64,000 nt of DNA from Pseudomicrostroma phylloplanum (Eukaryota > Basidiomycota > Exobasidiomycetes > Microstromatales), in assembly GCA_039545275.1 (NCBI GenBank), contig BCHS01000001.1, positions 1,442,853-1,506,852 of the forward strand. Direction: 5' to 3'. Position numbers and translations under genes: made by a program. Under the pieces are notes generated by a model. It had not been told where the DNA came from, made no database searches, and saw only the letters and a list, made by a program, of their open reading frames with translations. Positions 49,081 to 60,096 of the stretch are shown here, piece after piece (the stretch's first letter is position 1; every line of letters begins with the position of its first letter).

Positions 49081-51427
49081 ATGGCTACAAACGGCGCCGC
49101 AAGAGAGACACTCCATGCTGCCGTGTCATATCAGAAGCTGGCAGGCACCCTAGCCCTCACTGATGCAGCACTCAGCTGGACCCCTTCTTCCTCTTCGTCA
49201 TCTTCCGCAAGCACTCTGGCCATCCCGCTGGGCACCATATCTGGGCTGAGCGTGTCCAAAACTGGAGCAGCCAAGGTCTCACTCCAAATCGCGCTGTATG
49301 ATGATGGTGCAGCAGCCGCTGGCGTCGCAAAGGGCAAAGTCCTATTCACATTTACCGGAGGGATCAATAATGACCAAGCTCAGGCGGAGCAGGAGCGGGA
49401 GGAGTACAAGACAGCTCTGATCGAGATCGTGGGCGAGAATCGCGCCAGGATAGAAAAGAGCGGCTCTGGCAAGGAGGCCGACGCTCAGTTGCCGCCGGCT
49501 GCTGGTACCGGTTCCACTGCTCCCTCGGCAGTCGCAGCTAGTAGTGCTGCTAGGCTTCAGGCCCGTACCGAATCGCCAGCGACTGCTCCTGCAACTCCAA
49601 AGTCTGCCGTCGATGACGAAGCCGCTGAGCTTCGGTTGCGCTACTCTTTACTCCGAGCGAACCCATCTCTGCAAGCCCTACACAAGCAGACGGTCATGAG
49701 CGGGCTCATTCCAGATGCCGAATTCTGGGCACACCCTACTAGACAATCGCTGCTTAGAGCGGCCCGCCAGGCTGCCAGCCAACGCAAAGGTCGCAATGCT
49801 CGCATCGTTGACCCTCGGTTTCAGTCTGACAACGACGGAAACCTCAGGCTGGAGATCACCGATGACGATCGGAGGGATCTCCTCGATCAGAATGAAATTC
49901 TCAGACTGGCTCACAAAGAGAATGTGCCCAGCAAGGTAAGTCTGGGTGCTGGGCGACACTGAGATTAGCAAAGACAGACAGACCGGCTGACTCTCAAATG
50001 ATGCGTATGACCCTACGTCTTCCAGCTCGACGAAGCCTCTTTCTGGCAGCGATACTTCGCCTCCTCGCTCTACCACGTATTAAGGACGTCAAGCAGGTCT
50101 GCCTCCTTGCTTAACAACTCTCGCGCTACTGGAGGAGGTCCCGTCTCGCGCTCGGCCATTGTTCAGCCCGACGAGATCTTCGATAGCTACCTGCCTCTCG
50201 TACAAGCAAAGTACGTCGACACGCTCGAGCCTCCGCCTCGAGAAGGAGGTCAAAAGGAGGCACAGAATCGCCTCATTGATCTTGGGGCTACGGAAGGCGA
50301 TCACAACGAACGAGGCAATGAGAAGGACTGGACAATGAGAGGCGGAGCAGAACGAGGCGCGCTGCCTCTCGTGAGACGCTTCAATGAACACTCTGAGAGA
50401 GTGCTCAGCTCGTCTCTGGGCAAAGCCGACGCCTCGACGAACCCGTCCTTGAGCGGAGAGACTCTCGAAGCTGAGCAGATCAGCGGTGCCCGTCGTAACA
50501 AGCGGGCTAGGACAGAGGGGGAGAGGGGTGTGGAGCTCGAGGACCAGATCCACTCGGCGCACGCACAGCGGTACGAGGAAGAGATCGTCATTGAAGATCT
50601 CGAAGAAAGGAGGGAGAGGATCGCCGTACCTCTGGAACTTACCATCGGCGAGGACGGTCAGGGTCGCAATCGGACAAGGACGAAGAGGGGAGGTGAGAGC
50701 CGACAGCCTCAAGAAGTCAGGCCACGAGCCAGCAAGGGCCAAGTACTGAAGGACATGTCGGCGTCCCTGGCCGCTATGCCCAGCAACGGCACCATCACGC
50801 TCTCCTTCTTGAAGGTGCGCCAGTCGAGCACGCAAAAGGGCTTGTCTCTGCTAGTGGAAGACGAGCTCAAAACCCTCCTACTCGCACGCAAGGATAGGGG
50901 CTACTTTGACCTTCAAGATCTGCCTGACCATCTGAGAAAGAAGACGATGGACATTCATGGCACCACGACTGAAGTCTTGAGACACTTCTGGAACGCAGTC
51001 AGTCCGCCGGATGAAGACGACAAGATGATGAAGCTAGAAGAGGGCGAAGGTGAGTTGATCCGAAAGGATTGAGGTGATCCCCGTTGGTGATCGCGGGCAA
51101 GTCTCTAACACACCCTCGCCATTACTTGTCTGTTCAGCTCCTCCTGTACCTCCTACTCCAGCAGAGAGGGAAGAAAAGGCGAAGCGGATGATTGCCATCT
51201 TGACCAAGGTTCCTGGTCAGATCGATGAGCTCCTGCATCAATCTGGCGGTGCATCCGACGAGGACAAGATTGCCTCGGTGAGTAGCGAAGCGCTTTGTGT
51301 GCCCACTGGCTAAGTCGCTTCAATGCTGATGATGCGTCTGTCTTTTTGTCCCCCGTAGGCACTGGCAATTACATTGGACGCTGCAAAGAGGGCCGTGGTG
51401 GTGGGGGAACAACTGTACAGCGACTGA
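49081..51427 (+). CDS. TFB1: TFIIH core subunit p62/Tfb1
   Basis: Four exons, 49081-49935, 50026-51049, 51138-51277 and 51359-51427, encode 695 residues. Tfb1 is the core TFIIH subunit that links the complex to activators and repair factors in transcription and nucleotide-excision repair. The first ~120 residues form the PH-like domain (VSYQKLAGTLALTDAALSW; KVLFTFTGG). Two BSD motifs follow: PDAEFWAHPTRQSLL, and across the first intron LDEASFWQRYFASSLYHVL. Then comes the QPDEIFDSYLPL segment and the helical C-terminal region ending in AAKRAVVVGEQLYSD. The ATG at 49081 is chosen over upstream in-frame GTGs. All splice phases agree. The linker has an extra Ala/Pro/Thr-rich stretch (about 135-175). 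Confidence 0.92.
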
Positions 51428-52449
51428 TGCGTAGCCTGGGCATGGCCATCTATGTAATCCTTACTTTATTCGCCGGGACATGTCCCTGTCTCTCCTTCCC
51501 CTTCACACTTCTTTGAGTGAGCGTGTAAAACCTTGCGCCGCACTTTGGGCAATCTCGATGATCCAGCTCAATCGCGCCTGCCTGCCATCGTATTTCGATC
51601 TCCCCACACACGCCCAATCCGCTTTCGCGAGCAAGCCCGAGCTCGGCAAAGACCGGAGTCCGATGCCTTTGGGGAGAGCCTCGCCAAAGGGTCACTCGCT
51701 AGTGCGCTCAGCAGTGGCCCCCCTCGCTGGGATCGGCTTCGGCGAAGAGGTCCGAGGATCGGGTCGTGGCGAGCGTGGGGAGCCAGCCAGTCAGCCAGAC
51801 ACGTCGACATTTGCGGGGAGAGGAGTCGTCGGCCTCGCTTTCAGCAGCTGCTCCACCTCTTTGCCTGCTGAAAGGGCAAGATGGGGGGAGCTGCGAGCGG
51901 AGCTTGAAGAAGACGACAGCGGCGGTGCCACCTCTAGTGCGGGGTACGGAAGCGAGGCTGCGTCATCGTGAGTTGGATCAAAGACAGCTTCTTCTTCTGC
52001 GCCCACTGCTCGCCCAAGGAGGCCAAGGAGGTCCTGCCAAACTGGGGCAAGGCGAAGGAAGGCAGACAGCACCAAAGAAAGGGACCGAGGCGGAGGCAGA
52101 CCCGAGGCATGGCAGCGATTAGACTTGCTTCCCTCAGATGCTGCAGCCTGGCGCACACAGAGGAGCAGTGGAGGCGGCGGCACTGGCCTTCGATCCGGCA
52201 ACGTCGCTCGTCCGTGTGTGTCCCCATCCTCACCTCCCTCCCTCCCTCTTCTTCCTGTCAAAGTATCTGTGTACCACTGCCCACTTCGCTCGAGGTACTG
52301 CTCTCACATCATAGCCACGGATCTCACACATCAGCCTGACGCCCTCCTTGTACGGCTTCTCCTTTCCGACTAAAGACCATATATCCCTCGCTGCGACGTC
52401 CGACCTTCTTTCAGCTGCATCGCAAGCCCACCTCGAATCACGAGCAATC
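51428..52449. other. 1.0-kb intergenic region upstream of the acyltransferase
   Basis: A GC-rich gap with long open frames on both strands (for example 51480-51971 plus, 51791-52261 minus) that are mutually overlapping and lack any family resemblance or ordered composition. I read it as promoter and leader sequence. Confidence 0.4.
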
Positions 52450-54053
52450 ATGTCGGCCGTTAGTGGAACCGGCTTCATGGAGAAGTTGAGCAGATTCGCT
52501 GGTGTCAACCAGCCTACTCACTCTCGCCTCGGTTTCAAGGTGAGCTACCTGATCTCACATCGTCCTTAGCAGACGGCATTCGGCAGAGCTGTAGATTGCT
52601 GAAGCTAATTTCTCCTGCCGCTGCTCTTGTCCCCCCCCCCCTCCTCCCACCTTTGCCCTGACAGCTTCCTGAAGACCCCATCATCGCAACATTCAAGTCC
52701 CTGGGATTCCGAGTAGCCGAATATGATCTTCCTCCCTATCCCGTTCAAGCTGCCGGGATCATCGGCCTGCGCATGTTGGGCTTTATGCTCGGCAGCACTG
52801 TCCTGGCCTACTTCCTCTACCACTACGTCGCCAAGCGCTCCTACGTCCTCAACTATGGCTGTCTCGGCGCCCTCGCCAGTATCCTCCTCCTGTGGCCAGA
52901 GGTCGTGGGACGATCGGGCGTGATGCTCTTGGACTTCTGGAGGCCAGCCCTGGGTTTCCGCTCTGCTCTGCTCGTCTGGGATATCTTCCACATCCGTACT
53001 CGCGAAGAGGTCAACAGCTGGAACCCCGCGAGGTTCTTCTGCCACCTATGGGCCTTCCCCAAGGAGGAGCAAGAGATCATCGAGAGGGCTGAAAAGGAAG
53101 GCAAGACTCGCAATGCTCGTATTGAGAACCTAAAGGGAATGCCAAAGGTCCTCATTGAGGGCGGTCTCCTGCTCTTGACTCTCTACTTTATCCCGCCTGT
53201 CGAGCTGACCGTCGGTATGAGCCGCATCGCTTACCACGCCTACTGTGACACCCTCGGTCTTTCCATCCTCATGGCCCTGGCTCTCTTCGGAGATGGTCTG
53301 CTCAAGTCCATGGGTGTCCTCACCAACGTCGAGATGGCCGACATGTTCGAGAACCCCCTGGGCACGACTAACATCCGTCTCTTCTGGTCTCACTGGAACC
53401 GAGCCATTGCTTCTGTCCTGCACCGCGTCGTCTTCGGAGGCGGCAAGCGGGCCCAGTCGACTAGGAAGACGAGCAAGAACCTCCGTGTCCAGGAGCTGCA
53501 GGCTGCACGAAAGCACTACGACAACCTCTCCGAGACTGAAGTGGAGACGAGCAAGACGGACGATGAGGATGATGGAAAGAATGGCACTAAGCGTGCTCGA
53601 GCTAATGGACTTAAGCCCATGACTCCCACCAAGCCAGAGGGCAAGGGCAGTGCTCCCAACGGTGCGCAGCAGCCACCACGCAAGAAGGGTCCCTTCTACC
53701 CCAAGGCCATTGCCGCCATTGCTACCTTTGCCATGTCCGGCATCTTCCACGAGCACATCACCCGCAACACCCTCGGCTTTGCAAACGGAGAGAACTTCGT
53801 CTTCTTTGTCCTCAACGGAGTCGCCACGGTCATCTCGACGTGGTTCAGGAGGACCTACCCCGAGGCCAATGCAAAGATCCCCACTTGGCTGTCGGTGATC
53901 ATGCTACACACCTTCTTCTTTGCCATTGTGCCTCTGTTCTGCTCCCCCTTCATCCGATCGGGATTCTTTACACAGATGGACTCGCTCAAGTATGAGCTGC
54001 TGCCATTTGCACCTAGGCCGCGTGGGTCTTTCATCTACCTCTTTGGAAACTAA
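52450..54053 (+). CDS. MBOAT/wax-synthase-like membrane O-acyltransferase
   Basis: Two exons, 52450-52539 and 52665-54053 (125-bp intron with a run of ten C in the acceptor tract, phase 0), encode 492 residues. About eight hydrophobic segments and the motifs FWSHWNRAIASVLHRVVF and FAMSGIFHEHI fit the wax-synthase/MBOAT_2 family, which transfers acyl groups from acyl-CoA to lipid alcohols at the ER; the His in SGIFHEH is the probable catalytic residue. Between those two motifs lies a hydrophilic insertion of about 80 residues (rich in Lys, Asp, Thr, Pro) that should form a cytosolic loop. The substrate cannot be told from sequence: wax esters, sterol esters or a secondary metabolite are possible. 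Confidence 0.78.
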
Positions 54054-54055
54054 GC

Positions 54056-54073
54056 AGAGAGAGAGAGAGAGAG
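54056..54073. repeat. (AG)9 microsatellite
   Basis: Nine AG units directly after the acyltransferase stop codon. Seen directly. Confidence 0.9.
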
Positions 54074-54120
54074 CAGAGGTTTCGATTGGGTCACTCTCCT
54101 CTGGGAACCCCTTCCACCCT

Positions 54121-54144
54121 CGTCTCGTCTCGTCTCGTCTCGTC
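54121..54144. repeat. (CGTCT) pentanucleotide repeat
   Basis: Four perfect CGTCT units plus a partial fifth. Seen directly in the 3' region. Confidence 0.9.
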
Positions 54145-54642
54145 CCAATTACTGAAGCTCGGGCAACCCGTCGAACTTTATTCCATTCCCCCCTCCGCCC
54201 TCCTCCCTCTACCTCTACCTCCTTTTTTTCACTCCTTCACCCTTTCATAATGTTCAGGAAAAAAAGCCTGCTTGTCGCACCAGATTAATTACACCAAGTT
54301 TCTTCATCCTGTGTTGTCTGATCCGAGTCTGCTGTCCTGTCCCGCCATCGAGACCTCCGCGTCGTCTGCTTGACTCTGCTCTATTCTCATATCGCACTCC
54401 TGCCACCCCCGAAATCGGTCAATCTCTATCGTAAAGCTCTGAAGTTCGTTGTAAGGCGGCGCTTCACATGTACACGTAGGCCGAGGATCAATGGTATCGA
54501 TGATTACGGTTGCGAACAAGGTCTAGCATTACTACCTCTGCGCTTCACGTTTCACTGCACGCAGCCGTCTTCTTTCTCCCTTCTTGTGCACCACCGACTT
54601 CGACTTCGACTGGCTCGCTTCGCTTCGCTTCGTTGGCCTCGT

Positions 54643-56189
54643 TCAAGGAGCTGAGAGAGCTAGGACCATAAAGTCCTCGTAACTCAGCTGTGCCCATCCT
54701 GTGCGACTCTGGTAGACACAATGGTCGGAGATCCGGTGCGCAATGGGGAAAGACGTGGTCAGCAGCGTGCCTCGATTGCGCTTCAAAGGCTTCTCCCTTG
54801 TGATAGAGACTCAGACTCACCGGGTCATGCTTCTGGAAGCCCTCTGTGAGTGCCTTGACAACACAGCAGCACCGCACAAAGCGATCAAAGGTCACGCCGC
54901 TTCCCACTCTAGCTCCACCTGTTGGTTGGCGAGAAGAAGGAGGGGGAGTGACTTGAAGGGTTGAGTCACCGGAGACGAGAAACGAGGGGCAGGGAGCAAG
55001 GGACGAGGGAGGGGAGGGGATCCGTAAGCACGCTCCGTCAGCCGATCCGATCTGCTCTACTTCGGCCTCGGCATCGGGAGGTGGGTGGGAGACCCGCCCC
55101 GTAGAAGCTACTCACTGTACTTTTGGGTGACAATTGTCAGAAGACGCGGGCTGAGGCCGAAGCCGAAGGACTGAAGGGCGTTGCCGAGCTCGTTCTGGTC
55201 GATCGAGCCTGTGAGTCCGTCGGGATTGACAACGATCAGGCAAGGTCAGCAAAGTACTGGCGAGGGGTAGCATACCTTAGCGCTCGCATACGCACCACTG
55301 CGATCTGAGTCGAACTTCTGGAAGATGCCGCGCCATGTTTGCACGTACTCGAAGAGACCTGGGGAGGACGAGGAAGCCGATTTTGCCAGCCTCTTCACAG
55401 CTGACGTCTCATGCTCGCTGACGAGTACTCACCAACGAATTCATTGAAAGTGACCTCTCCTGAGCGATCCGTATCGAATATAGCTGGAGATTGTGAAACA
55501 GTACACGATCAGCATCAGAGCCCCACAAGCTGAGACTTGCGACATGACTCACTCATGAGCATCTTGACCGTGTCCTGAGATAGTCATTAGCACCGCGCGC
55601 GTGTCAGTCGCAGTTCTCGGGCCTGATATTCCTCGTTCCTACCGCAATTCCCACTCACCAGATCGAAGGTAGTATTGTCAGCATTGACCAAGGCAGACTG
55701 CAGTTCCACAGGACTAATACGACCAGAGCGGTCGCCATCTACGGCAATGAACCACTGCCATAGCTGGAGATCAGCTCCAGGGGGAGGCCCCGTAGCATCG
55801 TTGAAGGCCTGGGGACGCTGTGGCTGCCCATACCCTCCACCGGGTGGTCCACCTCCAGGAGGTGCAGCTCCATACCCACCAGCACCAGCTCCATAGCCAC
55901 CAGCTCCATATCCGCCGCCTCCTTGCTGAGGGGGAGGAGGGGGACGAGCTCCATACCCTCCCTGGCCCTGCCCCTGCCCCTGACCTTGAGGTGCTCCATA
56001 ACCACCAGCGCCGTACCCTCCCTGTTGCTGCTGATAGGGGTGCTGTGGAGGAGGCGGCGCCCCACCAGCGGGAGCGCCGTAGCCACCACTTCCATACCCT
56101 CCGCTACCATACCCCCCACCGGGACCGCCGCCGCCGGAGGAAGCTCCATACCCACCGCTTCCGGGACCGTACGAGTATTGCTGTGACAT
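54643..56189 (-). CDS. PEF1: Penta-EF-hand calcium-binding protein (PEF1/ALG-2-like)
   Basis: Seven exons (55659-56189, 55553-55574, 55433-55483, 55296-55358, 55116-55208, 54821-54918, 54643-54708) assemble to 307 residues; exon 2 is just 22 bp. The N-terminal ~125 residues are Gly/Tyr/Pro/Gln-rich with repeated GGYG units, as in peflin and ALG-2. EF-hand loops are visible as DGDRSGRISPVE, DTDRSGEVTFNE and DSDRSGSIDQNE, and the last hand ends SRTGWAQLSYEDFMVLAL. PEF proteins bind calcium and membranes and act in ER-Golgi transport, ESCRT functions or, in yeast, polar growth. Each junction has a consensus donor (mostly GTGAGT, one GTGCGT) and the phases agree, so the model is reliable despite tiny exons. 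Confidence 0.9.
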
Positions 56190-56588
56190 ATTTGTTGGCT
56201 TGCTTGCTTGCTTTTTAGAGAGAGATGAGAGCTAGGGAGTACGGACTGGATTACCAGAGAGAGAGCCAGAGAAGGATGTTTGGTTCAGCGTGGTAGAACT
56301 TTACATTGGGCTGCACTGCATGAGGCGAGATCAGACGAGGACGAGACGGAACCGCATGTGGAGTCCAGATGCGGCTGTGCGTGCGGATCTCGTATTACAT
56401 AAGCAAATACTCAGGCTAAACAGAATTGATTGGTAGCACGGCGGGGCAGTCTTCCTGGCTCGGATGGATCGCAGATCAGACAGTCACAACATCGTCTTTA
56501 GCACAAATCATCGTTGCATTTGGTTCTCTCAAGAACGATACATGTGGCTTTTCTCTTTCTACGACACCCTCTAACAACATACGCGCAC
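56190..56588. other. Intergenic region between PEF1 and the aldo-keto reductase
   Basis: These 399 bp contain the PEF1 promoter and the 3' end of the aldo-keto reductase gene. No coding frame or notable repeat was seen. Confidence 0.45.
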
Positions 56589-57981
56589 TTAGTCCTTGTT
56601 GAACTGGACCTTGTCGTTGTTCTCAGGGTGCTTCTCCTCGTAGATGTCGTACTTGAAGTCGTCACTCTGGTCACAGACACGCTTGAAGGGCTGCTGCAGG
56701 GCGGCCTTCTCCAGCGAGTCGACCTCCTCCTTGGTCAGGTTGACCAGCTTGGAGTTGTTGGTGATGCGGGAAGGAGTGACACTCTTGGGCAGAGGGTTGC
56801 AGCCTCGGGCCACCTGCCACGAGATGAGGATGTTGGCACCCTCGACATTGTGCTTCTTGGCCAGCTCGTCAATCTCCTTGAGCGAGGCGTGCGAAGCACC
56901 AGTCGATCCCAGAGGCGAGTAAGCCTGGGGCAGAATGTCGTTCTTCTTGAGCCAGGCGACCAGCTCGGGCTGAGGGCAGGTGAAGGACAGCTCGACCTGG
57001 TCGGCAACGGGCTTGATCCTGGCCTCCTTGAGCAACAGCCTGGTGCGGCGGATGTTGAAGTTGGAGATACCAATGCTCTTGACGAGTCCGTCATCAACGG
57101 CCTTCTCCAGCTCCCTCCAGGTGGGCACGACATTGTCAGAGAGGTCCTTGTCCACGACCTTCTTTCCGTCAGAGTCGTACTTGTAGTCCTGAGGGATCTG
57201 GCCCTCGGGGACGGGGTCAGTGGCAGCAGCCAGAGGCCAGTGCATCAGGTACAGGTCAAGGTACTCGAGGCCAAGGTTCTTCAGGGTGTCCTTGAGAGCC
57301 AGGCGGACGTGCTCGGGCTTGTGGTGAAACTGTGAGAGGAAGCGCAACGAGGCTCTATGTGTCAGACGACCTCCTTTTGGCCTCCTTCAGGCCGCACATT
57401 CCGTGCAAGCAGCAACTCACCTCGAAGAGCTTGGAGGTGATGAAGAGCTCCTCTCGGGGCACACCACCGAGCTTGATGCCCTCTCCAACCTCGTTCTCGT
57501 TGCCTGTGATGAGGAGCAGTAAAGTAAAGCTCTGTTCAGTCTTTGAAACGAACGCTTTGCTGTCACCGGAGACTCCCGCTCCTCCGCTCTAAGAACTCAC
57601 GGTAAGCCCAAGCACAGTCAATGTGCCTGTAGCCAGACTTGATGGCGGAAGCAACGGCATCACGCACCTGTCCGGGGCTGTAGAGAGGACGAGAGAGGGC
57701 AAGGAGAAGAAGGCTCACGGGTCAGCAAGGAGCTCTGGTGGCGCTAGCTAGTCCACAGCAGAGGGGGCTCAAACACGCTGTGCCACTCACGGAGATTGCC
57801 AGGTACCCTGTAAGCAGAGACAGAGCGAGGAATGGGGAGCAATGACAAATAGCAGACATCAGCGCTGCGAGCCTTCTGGGCATTGCGGAAGCCATACAGG
57901 GAGACTGCAAGGGACACTCACGAGACCAACGGAGGGGATCTTCTTTCCGTTGTTGAAGGTAAAGTGAGTAGGGAGCGACAT
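56589..57981 (-). CDS. Aldo-keto reductase
   Basis: Five exons (57922-57981, 57791-57807, 57601-57677, 57421-57503, 56589-57329) give 325 residues; exon 2 is 17 bp and encodes the end of the GTWQSP motif. This NADPH-dependent enzyme family reduces aldehydes and ketones (the GCY1/GRE3/aldehyde-reductase branch is most similar in motif style). The catalytic tetrad is complete: Asp46 and Tyr51 in HIDCAWAYRNENEVG, Lys76 in ITSKLF, His109 in LMHWP. Other family features are VKSIGISNFN and, near the C-terminus, LPKSVTPSRI, where NADPH-binding residues lie. There is no signal peptide, so it is cytosolic. Exact substrate unknown. Confidence 0.92.
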
Positions 57982-58731
57982 TGTGGTAGACGTGTTGTGG
58001 GTGAGATGAGACGAGTATTTGGAAAACGGTGAGATGTGGAAGAGAAGGAAGGAAAGCCGGCAAAGTCAAATTGATCGTCTGGACGGGGATCCTATATACC
58101 GGGAAAGTCGAACTGTGTGCTTTGCTCGGACCCTTCTTCTTCTCCCTTCCCTCACAGCTGGAGGGCGTGTGTGCATGTCTACCTGTGGCTGGCTGTGGAC
58201 CTGTGCCCAGGCGCTGTCTCTCTGCCTTGCCGTCTTCTCCTTCTTCCCCAGAAGGGGCGCCGTGTGTTCCTGTCGTCATCGCAATGCCTCTGCTCGCAAG
58301 CCGGCCCCCACAGTGCCCAACCCCTTCCGCATGGCCGGCCATCTATCCAGGTCCGACTGCTCCACGCGGATGCTCACTTTCTCGGCAATCTAGATTCCCG
58401 AGCGCGCTCCTGGCCCAGCCCCCCTCCGCTGAGGATGGAGGCCAGGAGAATAGCGAGACTGGGGCAACAATGGTCAGCAGGGCTCTGCGCCGGTCGCCGG
58501 CGTCGGGACATCTCCAGGCGGCATACGGGGTTGCCAAGATCGGAAGTTACGCCCACGGGGCTGTTGCTCCCTGGAGGGTTGCGATCACCGGCAGTGGTAG
58601 GGAAAAAAAGCTGGAAGCAGCAACAATGCGGATAGATATGTATATGTACATTCTGAGGGGGATTACTGATAGCACGCGGGAATCGCCCTTGAAACCCCTT
58701 GCGCCTTTTCCAGGCACCAATTCCCACACCC
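57982..58731. other. Intergenic region between the reductase and thioesterase genes
   Basis: These 750 bp carry the reductase promoter and the 3' end of the thioesterase gene. Overlapping open frames occur in several phases on both strands, without conserved motifs. I see nothing further. Confidence 0.4.
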
Positions 58732-59472
58732 TCATAGCTTGTTAGCAAACGAATTGTCCACCTTGGTATGTGTGCCCACTGCCGTCTTTTTCACTCTCCC
58801 ACCCTCTGGCCCTTGGAGCAACCAAAAGTCGGCGGTGATGACCACGATTCTGCTGCCGATGGAGAGGACGCTGCACTCCACTTCGAACCAGGCATCGAGG
58901 GGTACGGCGGCTAGATAGACGACCGAGAGGGATGATGTGACCCCCAGAAAGGCCCAGGGTGTTGTGGGCTCCGTGTCTGCTACATGGAGGTAGATCTGAC
59001 GGTTCGACAGCAATGGCGATAGAGGGGAAGGATCGAAGCCGGAGAGACACAGAAGAAGAGCGCAAGCGAGGTGAGGACAGATTCGGACGGAGATGGTCAG
59101 TCTGAGCCTGCCTGCCTTTCCGGTTCAGCCACATTCTGGCCGCCTATGTCCCTTCCCACTCACGGCTACGCTAGTGAGATTGTCCACCAGTGTGGCCACG
59201 CAGCCGCCATGGAGACTGCCAATCTCATTCATCATGTACTGTTCTGCCTTCATGCGAAAGACCATCTTTCCATTGAACTTGCTCTTCTGGACATCCTCTG
59301 GCGATGCCTCTTTGCCGAACTTGTCTAACCGCTCCGCCGAGATGAGCTTGACAGTGGGGGAGGTAGCATGGCGCGAGAAGCCTGGGTAGGATGCGGAGGG
59401 AAGGGTAGAGAGGAGGTCATTTGCAAGGACCTTGGCGTCTTCCAGCGGCAAGGGTGGCCTCGGAGCTGGCAT
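58732..59472 (-). CDS. HotDog-fold acyl-CoA thioesterase (PaaI/ACOT13-like)
   Basis: Two exons, 59164-59472 and 58732-58995 (168-bp intron, phase 0), give 190 residues. Family members hydrolyse acyl-CoA esters, often in mitochondria or peroxisomes. The 4HBT signature is MNEIGSLHGGCVATLVDN (H88-G89-G90, with Asp97), followed after the intron by LGVTSSLSVVYLAAV and a C-terminal TAVGTHTKVD. The acceptor chosen (CGTCAG then ATC) keeps phase and adds IYLHVADTEP between the halves; another acceptor a little upstream cannot be excluded. The C-terminal residues NKL do not form a standard peroxisomal targeting signal. Substrate chain length unknown. Confidence 0.85.
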
Positions 59473-60096
59473 GCTGGGGAGGGTAGCGGTGGTCGGGAAG
59501 TACGTGTATGAGCGTCGCAGTGTCCAATCTTCCTGAGGCTGACTTGGCTGGTAGGGAGCGAGGTAACCCGGGTGTGCGGCCTGTCCGCCCGCCTTTCCGT
59601 CGAGCCGGTCCCGATCCGATCAGGGCGGGGGAAGGCAGCAGCCGAGGAAGCGAGGGAACAAGGCAGGCAGGTGCTGGACGCGGGGGCGGGCCCACCCCGG
59701 TGCCTTCTTTCACACTTCGGCGGGGGTGGCAGCTGCAGCAATCGACACCCACGCTGATCCTCGGCTGCCATCGCCGGCTACGGAAGGAGTGTGTGGGTGT
59801 ATGCACCCTGACCACCACAGAGGAGCCCCGCCCCATCAGACAGGAGCAGCACCACGACTCGCTCCCGAAGCTCCTACCTACCCCGCATCGCCCCCCTCGG
59901 CCTCAAGCCCAGTGCCCTACTGCCCATCGTGGAGGGCCGCCAGAAGCCGAGCGCTATATCTCCCCAAGTCCCTCCTCCTCCATCTCCTCTATCCTCGCAG
60001 CCTCCTGTCCTCCCTTCTCGTCCACGACGCTTCCACTTCTTTGCTGGACAGGGCACTCATCACTCCTCTTCAGGAAAGGAAAATCAACAAGACAAG
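59473..60096. promoter_or_regulatory. Divergent promoter region, thioesterase / OSH gene
   Basis: These 624 bp separate divergent start codons. The region is GC-rich, and long frames on both strands are composition artefacts without motifs. No repeat array was seen. Confidence 0.4.

Larger units (their letters stand above)
54054..54642. other. Convergent 3' region with simple repeats
   Basis: These 589 bp hold the 3' ends of two converging genes. They include an AG dinucleotide run (54056-54073), a CGTCT pentamer repeat (54121-54144), a T7 tract and TCGCT repeats near 54613-54633. No gene was found. Confidence 0.5.

Noticed and set aside
51480..52261. Overlapping frames on both strands upstream of the acyltransferase
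   Set aside because: High-GC artefacts with no family features and no conserved start context.
58019..58745. Plus-strand frames between the reductase and thioesterase genes
   Set aside because: Three overlapping frames of similar length and no motifs indicate composition bias.
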